DNA from: Myxococcales bacterium
GTDB taxonomy: Bacteria > Lernaellota > Lernaellaia > Lernaellales > Lernaellaceae
Assembly (NCBI GenBank): GCA_012517325.1
Contig: JAAYVF010000066.1
Span: 1-39,849 of the forward strand
Reading direction: 5' to 3'
DNA length: 39,849 nucleotides
How positions within the stretch are numbered: position 1 is the first letter of the stretch; every line of letters starts with the position of its first letter. The notes under the pieces are model-generated. The model did not search any database and was not told the DNA's origin. It worked only from the letters and a program-made list of their open reading frames with translations. The position numbers and the translations under genes were made by a program. Positions 34,184-39,849 of this stretch are shown here, one piece after another.

Positions 34184-35923
34184 TCAGTGCACCAGCGGCC
34201 GCAGTTGCCGCAGCCGCAACGCGACCTGATCGCGCGGCATGCTCCGGTACGGTTCGGGCAGCAGGTCGCGGTTCGTGCATTCCATCACCGCCGCCAGGGC
34301 CTGGTACTCGATCTCCTCGCCGTAGACGGGCGGGATGAACTGCGCGAAGGCCTGGGCGAAATCGGCGGCGTCCACCGTCTGGCTGCCGCGAATCGCGGCG
34401 TGGCGCTTGGCGCGGATGCAAACGGCCTCGAGATCGGCGCCGGAAAGGCGCGGCGATCCGGCGGCCTGGTACGGCTCCTCGACGGATTGCACGTCGGTTT
34501 TGATCTTGTTCTTGCGGACGATCACCGCATACAGCGCCTGCCGATCGGCGGCCGACAGCGGGTGAAACAGCGGGACGTGTTCCTCGGCGCGGCCCTGGCG
34601 CTTGATGTCCACCGGCAGCAGGTCGGGGCGGGCGGTCATCAAAAACCAGATGACGCGGCCGCGCAGCGTGGTGTCGGCCATGAAGGAGGCGATCGTGCCG
34701 AAGATCCGGCTGCTGGTGCCGCTGTCGCCGGAGGCGTCGCGGTCGCCGATCCAGGTGTCGGCCTCGTCGAGGATCACGCCCAGCGGCCCCATGGCGCGGA
34801 AGATGCCCAGCAGTTTTTGCAGGTTGGCCTCGGTGACGCCCTGCCACTGGCTGCGGATGTTGAGCAGCTTGACGCAGGGGATGCCGATCTCGCCGGCGAA
34901 ACAGGTGACCAGAAACGTCTTGCCGGTGCCGACGGGGCCGCAGATCAGGTAGCCCATCGGAATGACGTCGAGCCGGCCGCCCTTGATCATTTTGGCCATG
35001 CCGCGCAATTCGGTGACGACGGCGTCGGCGCCGGCGACCAAGTCGAGGTTGAACTTCGGCTCAATGAATTCGAGCAGGCCGTAGCACTCGGCCTCGATCA
35101 GTTCCTTCTTGCGCTGCATGAGCGCGCCGAGGTCGAGGCGAACCCGGTGGCGGATAGCGTCGGCCAGCACCTGCTGCACGTGAACCCGCGACAGGCCGCC
35201 GGTCAGTTCGGCCATCGCCTCGTGACCGATCGCCGACAGTTCGTCCCAATTTCGCTCGGCGGTCTGTTCGGCGATGAACTCCCGCCGCTCCGCCGCGTCG
35301 GGCAGCTCGATCTCGACCGGCACTGAATACGGATTGCGCACGAGATCCTGGTTGAGCCGGGAAAGCTGCTCGGTGATCAGGCAAACAGTGACGTCGGCCT
35401 GCAGAAACGACGGGTCGTCGGCCCAGTTGCGAAGGTAGATGAGCGTGGCGCGGTCGCCTTCGGCCAGACCCCCGGCGTCGCTTTGCGGCGCGATCAGTTC
35501 GGCGTATTCGACGATCAGCGCCAGGCTTTTGCGCTCGGCCAGGCGGGTGCGAATGTAGCGGTCGATGATCGGAAACAGCTTGTACGGTTCCTTGGGCACC
35601 TGCAGGATCAGCGGCTGGCCCGGCGTATTCTGGACGGTCTGGTAGGCCTTCAGAAACGCGGCGAAGTCGTTGGCCGTTTCGTTGTTCGCGTAGGCCAGGC
35701 CGGAGGCCCGGTCGTAGTGCAGCACGAAATCGCGTCCGGCGAACAGGCTCTCGGACAGGAACGTCTTCAGGTTGTGAAACTCAGTCCGCGCCTGACGCCG
35801 CAGCGGCACCAGGTCGCGGACGTTGCCGTGCAGGATGAACTGGTTGACCGTGTGCGTGGCGTACTTTGCCGCCAGTTCCCCGGCCCAGGCCGGCAACGTT
35901 TTCAGGTATTCCGGATCGATCAT
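34184..35923 (-). CDS. Two-module AAA+ ATPase
   Basis: A 579-aa protein. The C-terminal AAA+ module is complete: Walker A GPVGTGKT (329-336), Walker B LGVILDEAD (381-389, D386/E387), sensor/arginine-finger-like region FLMTARPDLLPVDIKRQGRAEEH, and helical lid. The N-terminal 270 residues look like a degenerate AAA fold: a Walker-B-like strand SLALIVEYAEL (133-143), sensor-1-like VTVCLITEQLSRLNQDL (179-195) and sensor-2-like lid GGLSRVHVQQVLADAIRHR, but no P-loop. This dead-plus-live layout recalls Ycf46-type ATPases; that is inference. ATG 35923 is preferred (GGGGGA 5 nt upstream); ATG 35947 or TTG 35971 would lengthen it. It sits between a protein of unknown function and a glycosyltransferase on one strand. 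Confidence 0.8.
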   Translation of the reverse strand: MIDPEYLKTLPAWAGELAAKYATHTVNQFILHGNVRDLVPLRRQARTEFHNLKTFLSESLFAGRDFVLHYDRASGLAYANNETANDFAAFLKAYQTVQNTPGQPLILQVPKEPYKLFPIIDRYIRTRLAERKSLALIVEYAELIAPQSDAGGLAEGDRATLIYLRNWADDPSFLQADVTVCLITEQLSRLNQDLVRNPYSVPVEIELPDAAERREFIAEQTAERNWDELSAIGHEAMAELTGGLSRVHVQQVLADAIRHRVRLDLGALMQRKKELIEAECYGLLEFIEPKFNLDLVAGADAVVTELRGMAKMIKGGRLDVIPMGYLICGPVGTGKTFLVTCFAGEIGIPCVKLLNIRSQWQGVTEANLQKLLGIFRAMGPLGVILDEADTWIGDRDASGDSGTSSRIFGTIASFMADTTLRGRVIWFLMTARPDLLPVDIKRQGRAEEHVPLFHPLSAADRQALYAVIVRKNKIKTDVQSVEEPYQAAGSPRLSGADLEAVCIRAKRHAAIRGSQTVDAADFAQAFAQFIPPVYGEEIEYQALAAVMECTNRDLLPEPYRSMPRDQVALRLRQLRPLVH

Positions 35924-35999
35924 GGCATCCCCCGTTTCCCGATCCATAACAAAAGATTCGCCGATCGGCAATCAAGGCGCGGGGCCGCAGAAACGGCAA

Positions 36000-36055
36000 C
36001 GGGCGACCGCGTCGGGTCGCCCGCTGAAGGCGGTCGCGGCGCGAACGTCGCGCCG
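36000..36055 (-). terminator. Two tandem hairpins after the 428-aa gene
   Basis: Directly after the stop, GGCGCGA and TCGCGCC form an 8-bp stem with a 3-nt loop (36037-36055). A second 9-bp stem, GGGCGACC / GGTCGCCC plus a C-G pair, spans 36000-36023. No strong U-run follows (GTTGCCGTTT). They may attenuate read-through or protect the upstream transcript from decay between this gene and the AAA+ gene. Confidence 0.4.
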
Positions 36056-36056
36056 G

Positions 36057-37343
36057 TTATTCGTCGGCCTGTTCGAAGCGCGACAGGCTCATTTCGGCGA
36101 CGTTGAGCCGGAACGAGTTGTTGAAATCGGCCATCGTCGCGGCGATCACGGCCTTGCGGTTCTCGGTCAGGAATTCCAGCAACTTCGAATTGAATTCCTC
36201 GACGCTGCCCAGGGTCAGGCACGACGAGGCGCCCGCGGCGCGCGCCGCGTCGATGTCGATGTCTTTGCGGGCGACGGCCACCACCAGCGGCCCGCCGAGT
36301 TTTTTCATCAGCGGGGCGAAGCCGGCGAAGTCCTTCGGTTCGATCGCGTTGCCGCCCAGCAGGAACAGGATCGGTTTGCCGTCGAAGATCGCCAGGAAGT
36401 TGGTGATGTTGTTGACGGCTTCGAACTCGTAGACGTCGCCGATGTCGATGCCCATTTTCAGCAGCAGGTCGAGGGCGAAAACCCGCCCGATCCAGCTTTT
36501 GCCGAGATAAACGCGCTTGTCCTTCGGCAGGATGAACAGGCGGCGAACGTTTTGCATATCCAGCTCGTCGCCGTTGACGTCGCGCACGCCGGCGGCTTTG
36601 AGCGCTTCCAGGCCGGCGCGATCCTTGGCGCGCAGCACCGGTTGGCCGGTATGCTGGCTGTAAACGACGATTTCCTCGGTGAACAGATCGGCTTCGAGCA
36701 GCTTATCGATGAAGTATTCGATTTCCTCGGCGTCGTCGCGTTCCTCGAGCCACTGATCGACGATGATCTCGCCCTTTTTATCCTGCAACGCCTTGAGGAA
36801 CGGTTCGAGTTTCTTTTCGCGCAGGACGCTCGCCATTTCCAGCTCGTAGGCGTTGGGCGCCACGGGGTGCTGGCCGTCCAACGAATCGAGGTCCAGATCC
36901 GTGCCGGTGGGCTTGTTCCAGGTGAAAGCCTCGGCCTCGTATTCGACTTCCATCAACAGGGAGATGGTTTCGCACAATTTGTCCAGTTCGGTTCCGGCGC
37001 TCATGCCGATCGGGGCGATGGCGCCGACCTCGAAGGCGATTTGGGGCACGTAACTGACGGCGCCCGGATCGGCGAAGGGATCGCCGCTTTCGCCCACGAC
37101 GCGTTTTAAAAAGACCTTCAGGTAGAGCAAGCGTTTGTCGTCGGGAAAGAAAATGTCGCCGGTCACGTTGTCCGGCGCCGTGGTAACGCGAGACGACGGC
37201 ACGCCGAACAGGGAGGCCGCTTTTTCGCGCACGCTGTTGAGCATGCCGACAAAGCCGTCTTTCGACAGGCCTTCCATCAGGTGGATGAAATCGAAATTTT
37301 TGATCGTGGCACTGGCTGTTTTGCGGACCATCTGGAGCAGCAT
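36057..37343 (-). CDS. Unrecognised 428-aa soluble protein
   Basis: I do not recognise this family. The protein has no signal peptide or membrane segment. A helical N-terminus (1-60) leads into a mixed alpha/beta region and an acidic helical stretch (about 170-230). The C-terminal third has a Rossmann- or receiver-like strand pattern (KPILFLLGG, PLVVAVARKDIDIDAARAAGASSCLTLGSVEEFNSKLLEFL); the last part recalls the end of response-regulator receiver domains, but no phospho-acceptor triad is evident. It has a strong promoter and ribosome binding site (GGGAGGA) of its own and is followed by the AAA+ and GT2 genes on the same strand, so it may be the partner or substrate of the ATPase. Confidence 0.7.
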   Translation of the reverse strand: MLLQMVRKTASATIKNFDFIHLMEGLSKDGFVGMLNSVREKAASLFGVPSSRVTTAPDNVTGDIFFPDDKRLLYLKVFLKRVVGESGDPFADPGAVSYVPQIAFEVGAIAPIGMSAGTELDKLCETISLLMEVEYEAEAFTWNKPTGTDLDLDSLDGQHPVAPNAYELEMASVLREKKLEPFLKALQDKKGEIIVDQWLEERDDAEEIEYFIDKLLEADLFTEEIVVYSQHTGQPVLRAKDRAGLEALKAAGVRDVNGDELDMQNVRRLFILPKDKRVYLGKSWIGRVFALDLLLKMGIDIGDVYEFEAVNNITNFLAIFDGKPILFLLGGNAIEPKDFAGFAPLMKKLGGPLVVAVARKDIDIDAARAAGASSCLTLGSVEEFNSKLLEFLTENRKAVIAATMADFNNSFRLNVAEMSLSRFEQADE

Positions 37344-37390
37344 GCTCTCCTCCCGGTGCTCTTTAAAAGGATCTGGTAGCTGTTTAAATG

Positions 37391-37420
37391 ACTATAGACA
37401 TGATGTTTTTTCGTTGTCAA
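37391..37420 (-). promoter_or_regulatory. Near-consensus sigma70-type promoter
   Basis: On the minus strand a perfect TTGACA (37420-37415), an 18-nt AT-rich spacer and TATAGT (37396-37391) precede the 428-aa gene by about 47 nt. This is the best promoter match in the window and probably drives the three-gene operon down to 33165. Confidence 0.75.
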
Positions 37421-37456
37421 CAAAATCGCGAGGCCCGTTTCGCGTTTCTTGCCCGC

Positions 37457-37492
37457 CCGTCGCCGGCTGGAAAAGCGCCGGCCGGCGGACGG
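37457..37492 (-). terminator. GC-rich stem-loop downstream of the S8 protease gene
   Basis: CCGTCGCCGGC (37457-37467) pairs with GCCGGC-G-GACGG (37481-37492), an 11-bp stem with one bulge, 8 nt after the stop codon. The following minus-strand sequence (GGCGGGCAAGAAACG) has no U-run. Possible factor-dependent or stabilising 3' end. Confidence 0.4.
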
Positions 37493-37500
37493 CGGCCGCG

Positions 37501-39603
37501 TCAGCAGCCGCAGGCTTCGGAACTCTCGTCGTCGTTGTCGTCGTCGGACGGGTTGGCGTCGTCGTTGTCGTCGTCGGTCTGGTCGTCGTCGGCGGCATCG
37601 TCGTCGGCGCTGTCGTCGTCGGCGTCCTGGCAGGTCGGGTCCGCGGCGTCTTTCAGGCCGTCGCAATTGTTGTCGACGAAATCGTCGCAGATTTCCACCG
37701 CGCCCGGGTGGATCGCCGCGCTGTCGTCGTTGCAGTCGCCGGAGCAGAGGAAGTAGCCGTCGCCGTCGGCGTCGACTTCGCCGTCCAGCAGTTGGGCGTC
37801 GCAGTTGTTGTCGACACCGTCGCAAACCTCGTCGGCGCCGGGGTAGACATTCGGATCGTTGGGCCGGCAGTCGCCGTCGCATTGCGGGACACCGTCCTCG
37901 TCGGGATCGGTCTCGTTCGGCGGCAGCACGTCGTCGCAATTGTTGTCGACGCCATCGCAGATTTCATTCGCGCCGGGATAGGTTTTCGGGTCTTCGGGAC
38001 CGCAGTCGCCTTCGCAGGCCATGTAGCCGTCCTCGTCGGGGTCGGTTTCGTCGGCCGGGACGACCTCGTCGCAGTTGTCGTCGATGCCGTTGCAGGATTC
38101 GGTCTGGCCCGGATGGATGGCGGCGTCGTAGTCGTTGCAGTCGTCGCCGCCGCATTCCGGCTTTTCGTAGCCGTCGCCGTCGTTGTCGCAGGCGTTGGCC
38201 AGGAATTCATAGGCCGCCACCACGTCGATCCGGCCGCGGCCGAAGGTGTTGTCATCGCCCGCTTCGCCCAGGTCCACCGCCGTGAAATAGAGCGCCATCT
38301 TGAGTTGCTGCACGGTCGCGTCCGGGTAGGCCTGGCTGAGCAGCAGGATAGCGCCGGAAACGTGCGGCGTCGCCATCGAGGTGCCGTCCATCTCGGTGTA
38401 GCCGCCGGGGATCGACGAGCGCACCGCCTGGCCGATCGCCGAGACCTCGGGCTTGATGGTGGCGCGGTCGCAACGCGACGGGCCGCGGCTCGAGAAGCTG
38501 GCGATCCGGTCGCCGGACGGGGCGAGCGCGCCGATCGCGAAGGCGTTGTAATCGGTGGTGATGCGGTCGGCCGGCGAGCGCAGCGTGCCGCGGAACGGCC
38601 CCTCGTTGCCGGCGGCGAAGGTGACGACCACGCCGGCCATCTCCGCCACATCCATCGACGCCCAGAAGGTGTCGTCGCAATACGGGAAGCCCGAAATGCC
38701 CCACGAGTTGTTCACCACGGCCGGCACGTCGTCCATCGTGCCCGGGTTGTTGTCGGGATCGGCGAACCATTCGAACGCCGCGACCGCCTCGGTGTAAATG
38801 TTGACCGTCGGCACGTCGACCACCGCCGCCGCGATCCACTGCGCGCCCGGCGCCATGCCGATCTGGTTGTCGCCGTCGTCGCCGCCGACCATCGTGCCCA
38901 TCGTGTGGGTGCCGTGCTCGCCGCTGTCATAGGGGAAATCGGCGTGCTGCCAGGGGTCGTACCAGCATTGCGAGGCGGGAGCGGAAAGGCCCCGCCAGCG
39001 CGTCGCGAAGGCCGGGTGCGTGCCGTCGCAACCGGTATCCATGTCGCCGGCGATGACGCCCGTGCCGTCGATGCCCAGGTCCCACAATTCCGGCGCGCGG
39101 GTGCTTTCGATGCCGGGTTCGATGCCCTTGGGGCCCTTCTCGTCACCGTCGGCGATCCGCACCGGAGCGATCGATTCCAGCGGGTAGTCGAAATAAATGC
39201 GGTCGACTTCGGGTCGCTGGCGAAGCAGTTGGTAGAAATCGGCCGTGGCGCGCACGGCGAAGGCGTTGTCGATCCAGTAGGCGCGATACGACTGCACGGC
39301 GCCGAGTTTCTGATAAGTTTCGAGGAAGAGCCGCAGCGGTTCCTGGGTCTGCGCCGCTTTGTCCTGCAACGTGGTAATGACCTCGAAATGCCGCCTGGAG
39401 CGCGAGGCCTTCATGGTGTCGAGGCGATCCTGCAGATCCCGCAAATCGACGCGATCGGCCAGTACGACGTAGCTGCCCACCATTTCTTTGTCGGCGGCGT
39501 TGTCCAGCGCGTCTTCCAGGGTCGGATCGACCCAGGCGGCGAACGCCTGTGCGAAGGTGAAGGAAATCAGCGTGAAGAAAAACAGGAAAAGAACTTTTTT
39601 CAT
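37501..39603 (-). CDS. Secreted S8 subtilisin-like protease with MopE repeats and D-rich CGC tail
   Basis: A 700-aa protein. Signal peptide 1-22. Residues about 40-140 look like an I9-type propeptide (YVVLADRVDLRDL, RIYFDYP). The catalytic domain has D189 (AGDMDTGCDGTHP), H230 (GEHGTHTMGT), oxyanion N299 (VVNNSWG) and S409 (DGTSMATPHVSG). From about 487 there are four Cys-rich MopE-type repeats (CNGIDDNCD, CDGVDNNCDDVL, CDGVDNNCDAQL, CDDFVDNNCDG), each with GDC and YPGA/HPGA segments; the family is annotated as putative metal-binding. A D-rich linker then ends in EACGC. The ATG at 39603 fits the signal peptide, with GGGGAG 7 nt upstream. An upstream in-frame extension to 39663 is rejected. 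Confidence 0.92.
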   Translation of the reverse strand: MKKVLFLFFFTLISFTFAQAFAAWVDPTLEDALDNAADKEMVGSYVVLADRVDLRDLQDRLDTMKASRSRRHFEVITTLQDKAAQTQEPLRLFLETYQKLGAVQSYRAYWIDNAFAVRATADFYQLLRQRPEVDRIYFDYPLESIAPVRIADGDEKGPKGIEPGIESTRAPELWDLGIDGTGVIAGDMDTGCDGTHPAFATRWRGLSAPASQCWYDPWQHADFPYDSGEHGTHTMGTMVGGDDGDNQIGMAPGAQWIAAAVVDVPTVNIYTEAVAAFEWFADPDNNPGTMDDVPAVVNNSWGISGFPYCDDTFWASMDVAEMAGVVVTFAAGNEGPFRGTLRSPADRITTDYNAFAIGALAPSGDRIASFSSRGPSRCDRATIKPEVSAIGQAVRSSIPGGYTEMDGTSMATPHVSGAILLLSQAYPDATVQQLKMALYFTAVDLGEAGDDNTFGRGRIDVVAAYEFLANACDNDGDGYEKPECGGDDCNDYDAAIHPGQTESCNGIDDNCDEVVPADETDPDEDGYMACEGDCGPEDPKTYPGANEICDGVDNNCDDVLPPNETDPDEDGVPQCDGDCRPNDPNVYPGADEVCDGVDNNCDAQLLDGEVDADGDGYFLCSGDCNDDSAAIHPGAVEICDDFVDNNCDGLKDAADPTCQDADDDSADDDAADDDQTDDDNDDANPSDDDNDDESSEACGC
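37504..37626 (-). repeat. GAC/GAT-rich tract encoding C-terminal poly-Asp linker of the S8 protease
   Basis: Reiterated Asp codons (DADDDSADDD, DDDQTDDDNDDAN, DDDNDDE) immediately before the ACGC end. On the opposite strand it reads as GTCGTC repeats and creates spurious open frames. It matches the tract at 10657-10779 in unit and position. Confidence 0.75.
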
Positions 39604-39666
39604 GGCGGGCTCCCCTGCGAGTACCTGGCGAAATCGGATCCGGTCATCCGGAGCCAAAAGCAAGGC

Positions 39667-39695
39667 ATTGTAAGAGCGGCCGAATCGGCGGGCAA
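39667..39695 (-). promoter_or_regulatory. Promoter of the S8 protease gene
   Basis: Minus strand: TTGCCC (39695-39690), a 17-nt spacer and TACAAT (39672-39667), with a 5' leader of about 55 nt to the ATG at 39603. The left end of the insertion sequence lies within about 15-25 bp upstream of the -35. Confidence 0.6.
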
Positions 39696-39708
39696 GACGG
39701 GGAAAGGG

Positions 39709-39849
39709 ACGTGTATTAGCTTAGCGACTTTGTCCCCTGTAACTGCTTAGCGATTATGTCCCCCATGAAGAAGGACATGATTTCGATGACTCCCAAGGAG
39801 TTACAGCGGATGAGGTTGCTGGTCTGCGTCCTGGAGGGGCAGCTGCCCC
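39709..39849 (+). mobile_element. Left end of an insertion sequence (ISNCY-type), cut by the window edge
   Basis: Two near-identical 19-bp repeats, GCTTAGCGACTTTGTCCCC (39719-39737) and GCTTAGCGATTATGTCCCC (39745-39763), lie just before a transposase start. Such reiterated ends are typical transposase-binding sites. The exact outer boundary is uncertain; 39709 is an estimate. Confidence 0.65.
39765..39849 (+). CDS. Transposase, N-terminal fragment (ISNCY-like)
   Basis: Only the first 28 codons are inside the window: MKKDMISMTPKELQRMRLL, then VCVLEGQLP. The pattern of a Met-Thr start, KEL-x-RM-x-LL and VLEGQL just before a helix-turn-helix matches the N-terminus of ISNCY-family transposases as I remember them. 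The real start may be the ATG at 39786, which has AAGGA 10 nt upstream, rather than 39765 or 39777. It runs off the right edge, so completeness is unknown. Confidence 0.6.
   Translation, partial: MKKDMISMTPKELQRMRLLVCVLEGQLP

Noticed and set aside
37135-39750. 871-codon plus-strand frame opposite the S8 protease
   Set aside because: The long Val/Gly/Arg-rich text arises from GTCGTC complement of Asp codons; the minus strand has the full catalytic triad.

Overview
The window comes from a GC-rich, Gram-negative bacterial chromosome. The outer-membrane features are a TonB-dependent receptor, a MepA-type murein endopeptidase and many lipoproteins. No rRNA, tRNA or CRISPR array is visible. The secreted proteins carry long Asp/Asn tracts (DDD, DDDN), two secreted peptidases end in Cys-Gly-Cys, and one has MopE-type metal-binding repeats. 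That style, together with a UGA-decoding (selenocysteine) gene set and a multiheme cytochrome, suggests a deltaproteobacterial-grade lineage (Myxococcota/Bradymonadales-like, or a candidate phylum such as Lernaellota). This taxonomic guess is inference only.

Layout. 1-2.4 kb: a zinc-ribbon membrane protein converging on an exported tandem DUF1571 protein. 2.45-6.9 kb (minus): a four-gene proline catabolic operon, namely P5C dehydrogenase followed by the alpha, [2Fe-2S] BFD-like and beta subunits of a heteromeric amino-acid (proline-type) dehydrogenase. 7.2-11.6 kb: a metallo-beta-lactamase-fold phosphodiesterase, a secreted M14 carboxypeptidase with PKD domains and a D-rich CGC tail, and a MepA-like lipoprotein. 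11.6-14.2 kb: a TonB receptor overlapping tail-to-tail with a TetR regulator. 14.4-20.1 kb: a tightly coupled seven-gene operon (lipoprotein, Nudix hydrolase, lipoprotein, YedF, NifS-like desulfurase, DUF3343, SelB) for selenium handling and selenocysteine decoding.

20.1-23.5 kb (minus): a double-FHA protein and a low-GC, nine-or-so-TM, five-heme cytochrome. 23.7-28.1 kb: a polysaccharide cluster (radical SAM/SPASM-like protein, GT4, SAM methyltransferase, polyprenyl sugar transferase), the first three genes overlapping by single bases. 28.2-29.6 kb: aspartase. 29.8-32.9 kb: two tandem paralogous beta-helix-type lipoproteins with D-rich linkers behind a clear sigma70-type promoter. 32.9-33.15 kb: an intergenic inverted/direct repeat. 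33.2-37.3 kb (minus): an operon of an unrecognised 428-aa protein, a two-module AAA+ ATPase and a GT2 glycosyltransferase, behind a TTGACA-N18-TATAGT promoter. 37.5-39.6 kb (minus): a secreted S8 protease with four MopE repeats and a D-rich CGC tail. 39.7 kb to the edge: the left end of an insertion sequence with the start of its transposase.

The most interesting themes are: (i) a probable C-terminal Cys-Gly-Cys surface-anchoring or sorting tag, placed behind the same D-rich linker that follows the N-terminal lipid anchor in the lipoproteins; (ii) the selenium operon with two uncharacterised lipoproteins built in; (iii) the AAA+/428-aa/GT2 operon; and (iv) the compositionally foreign five-heme membrane cytochrome.
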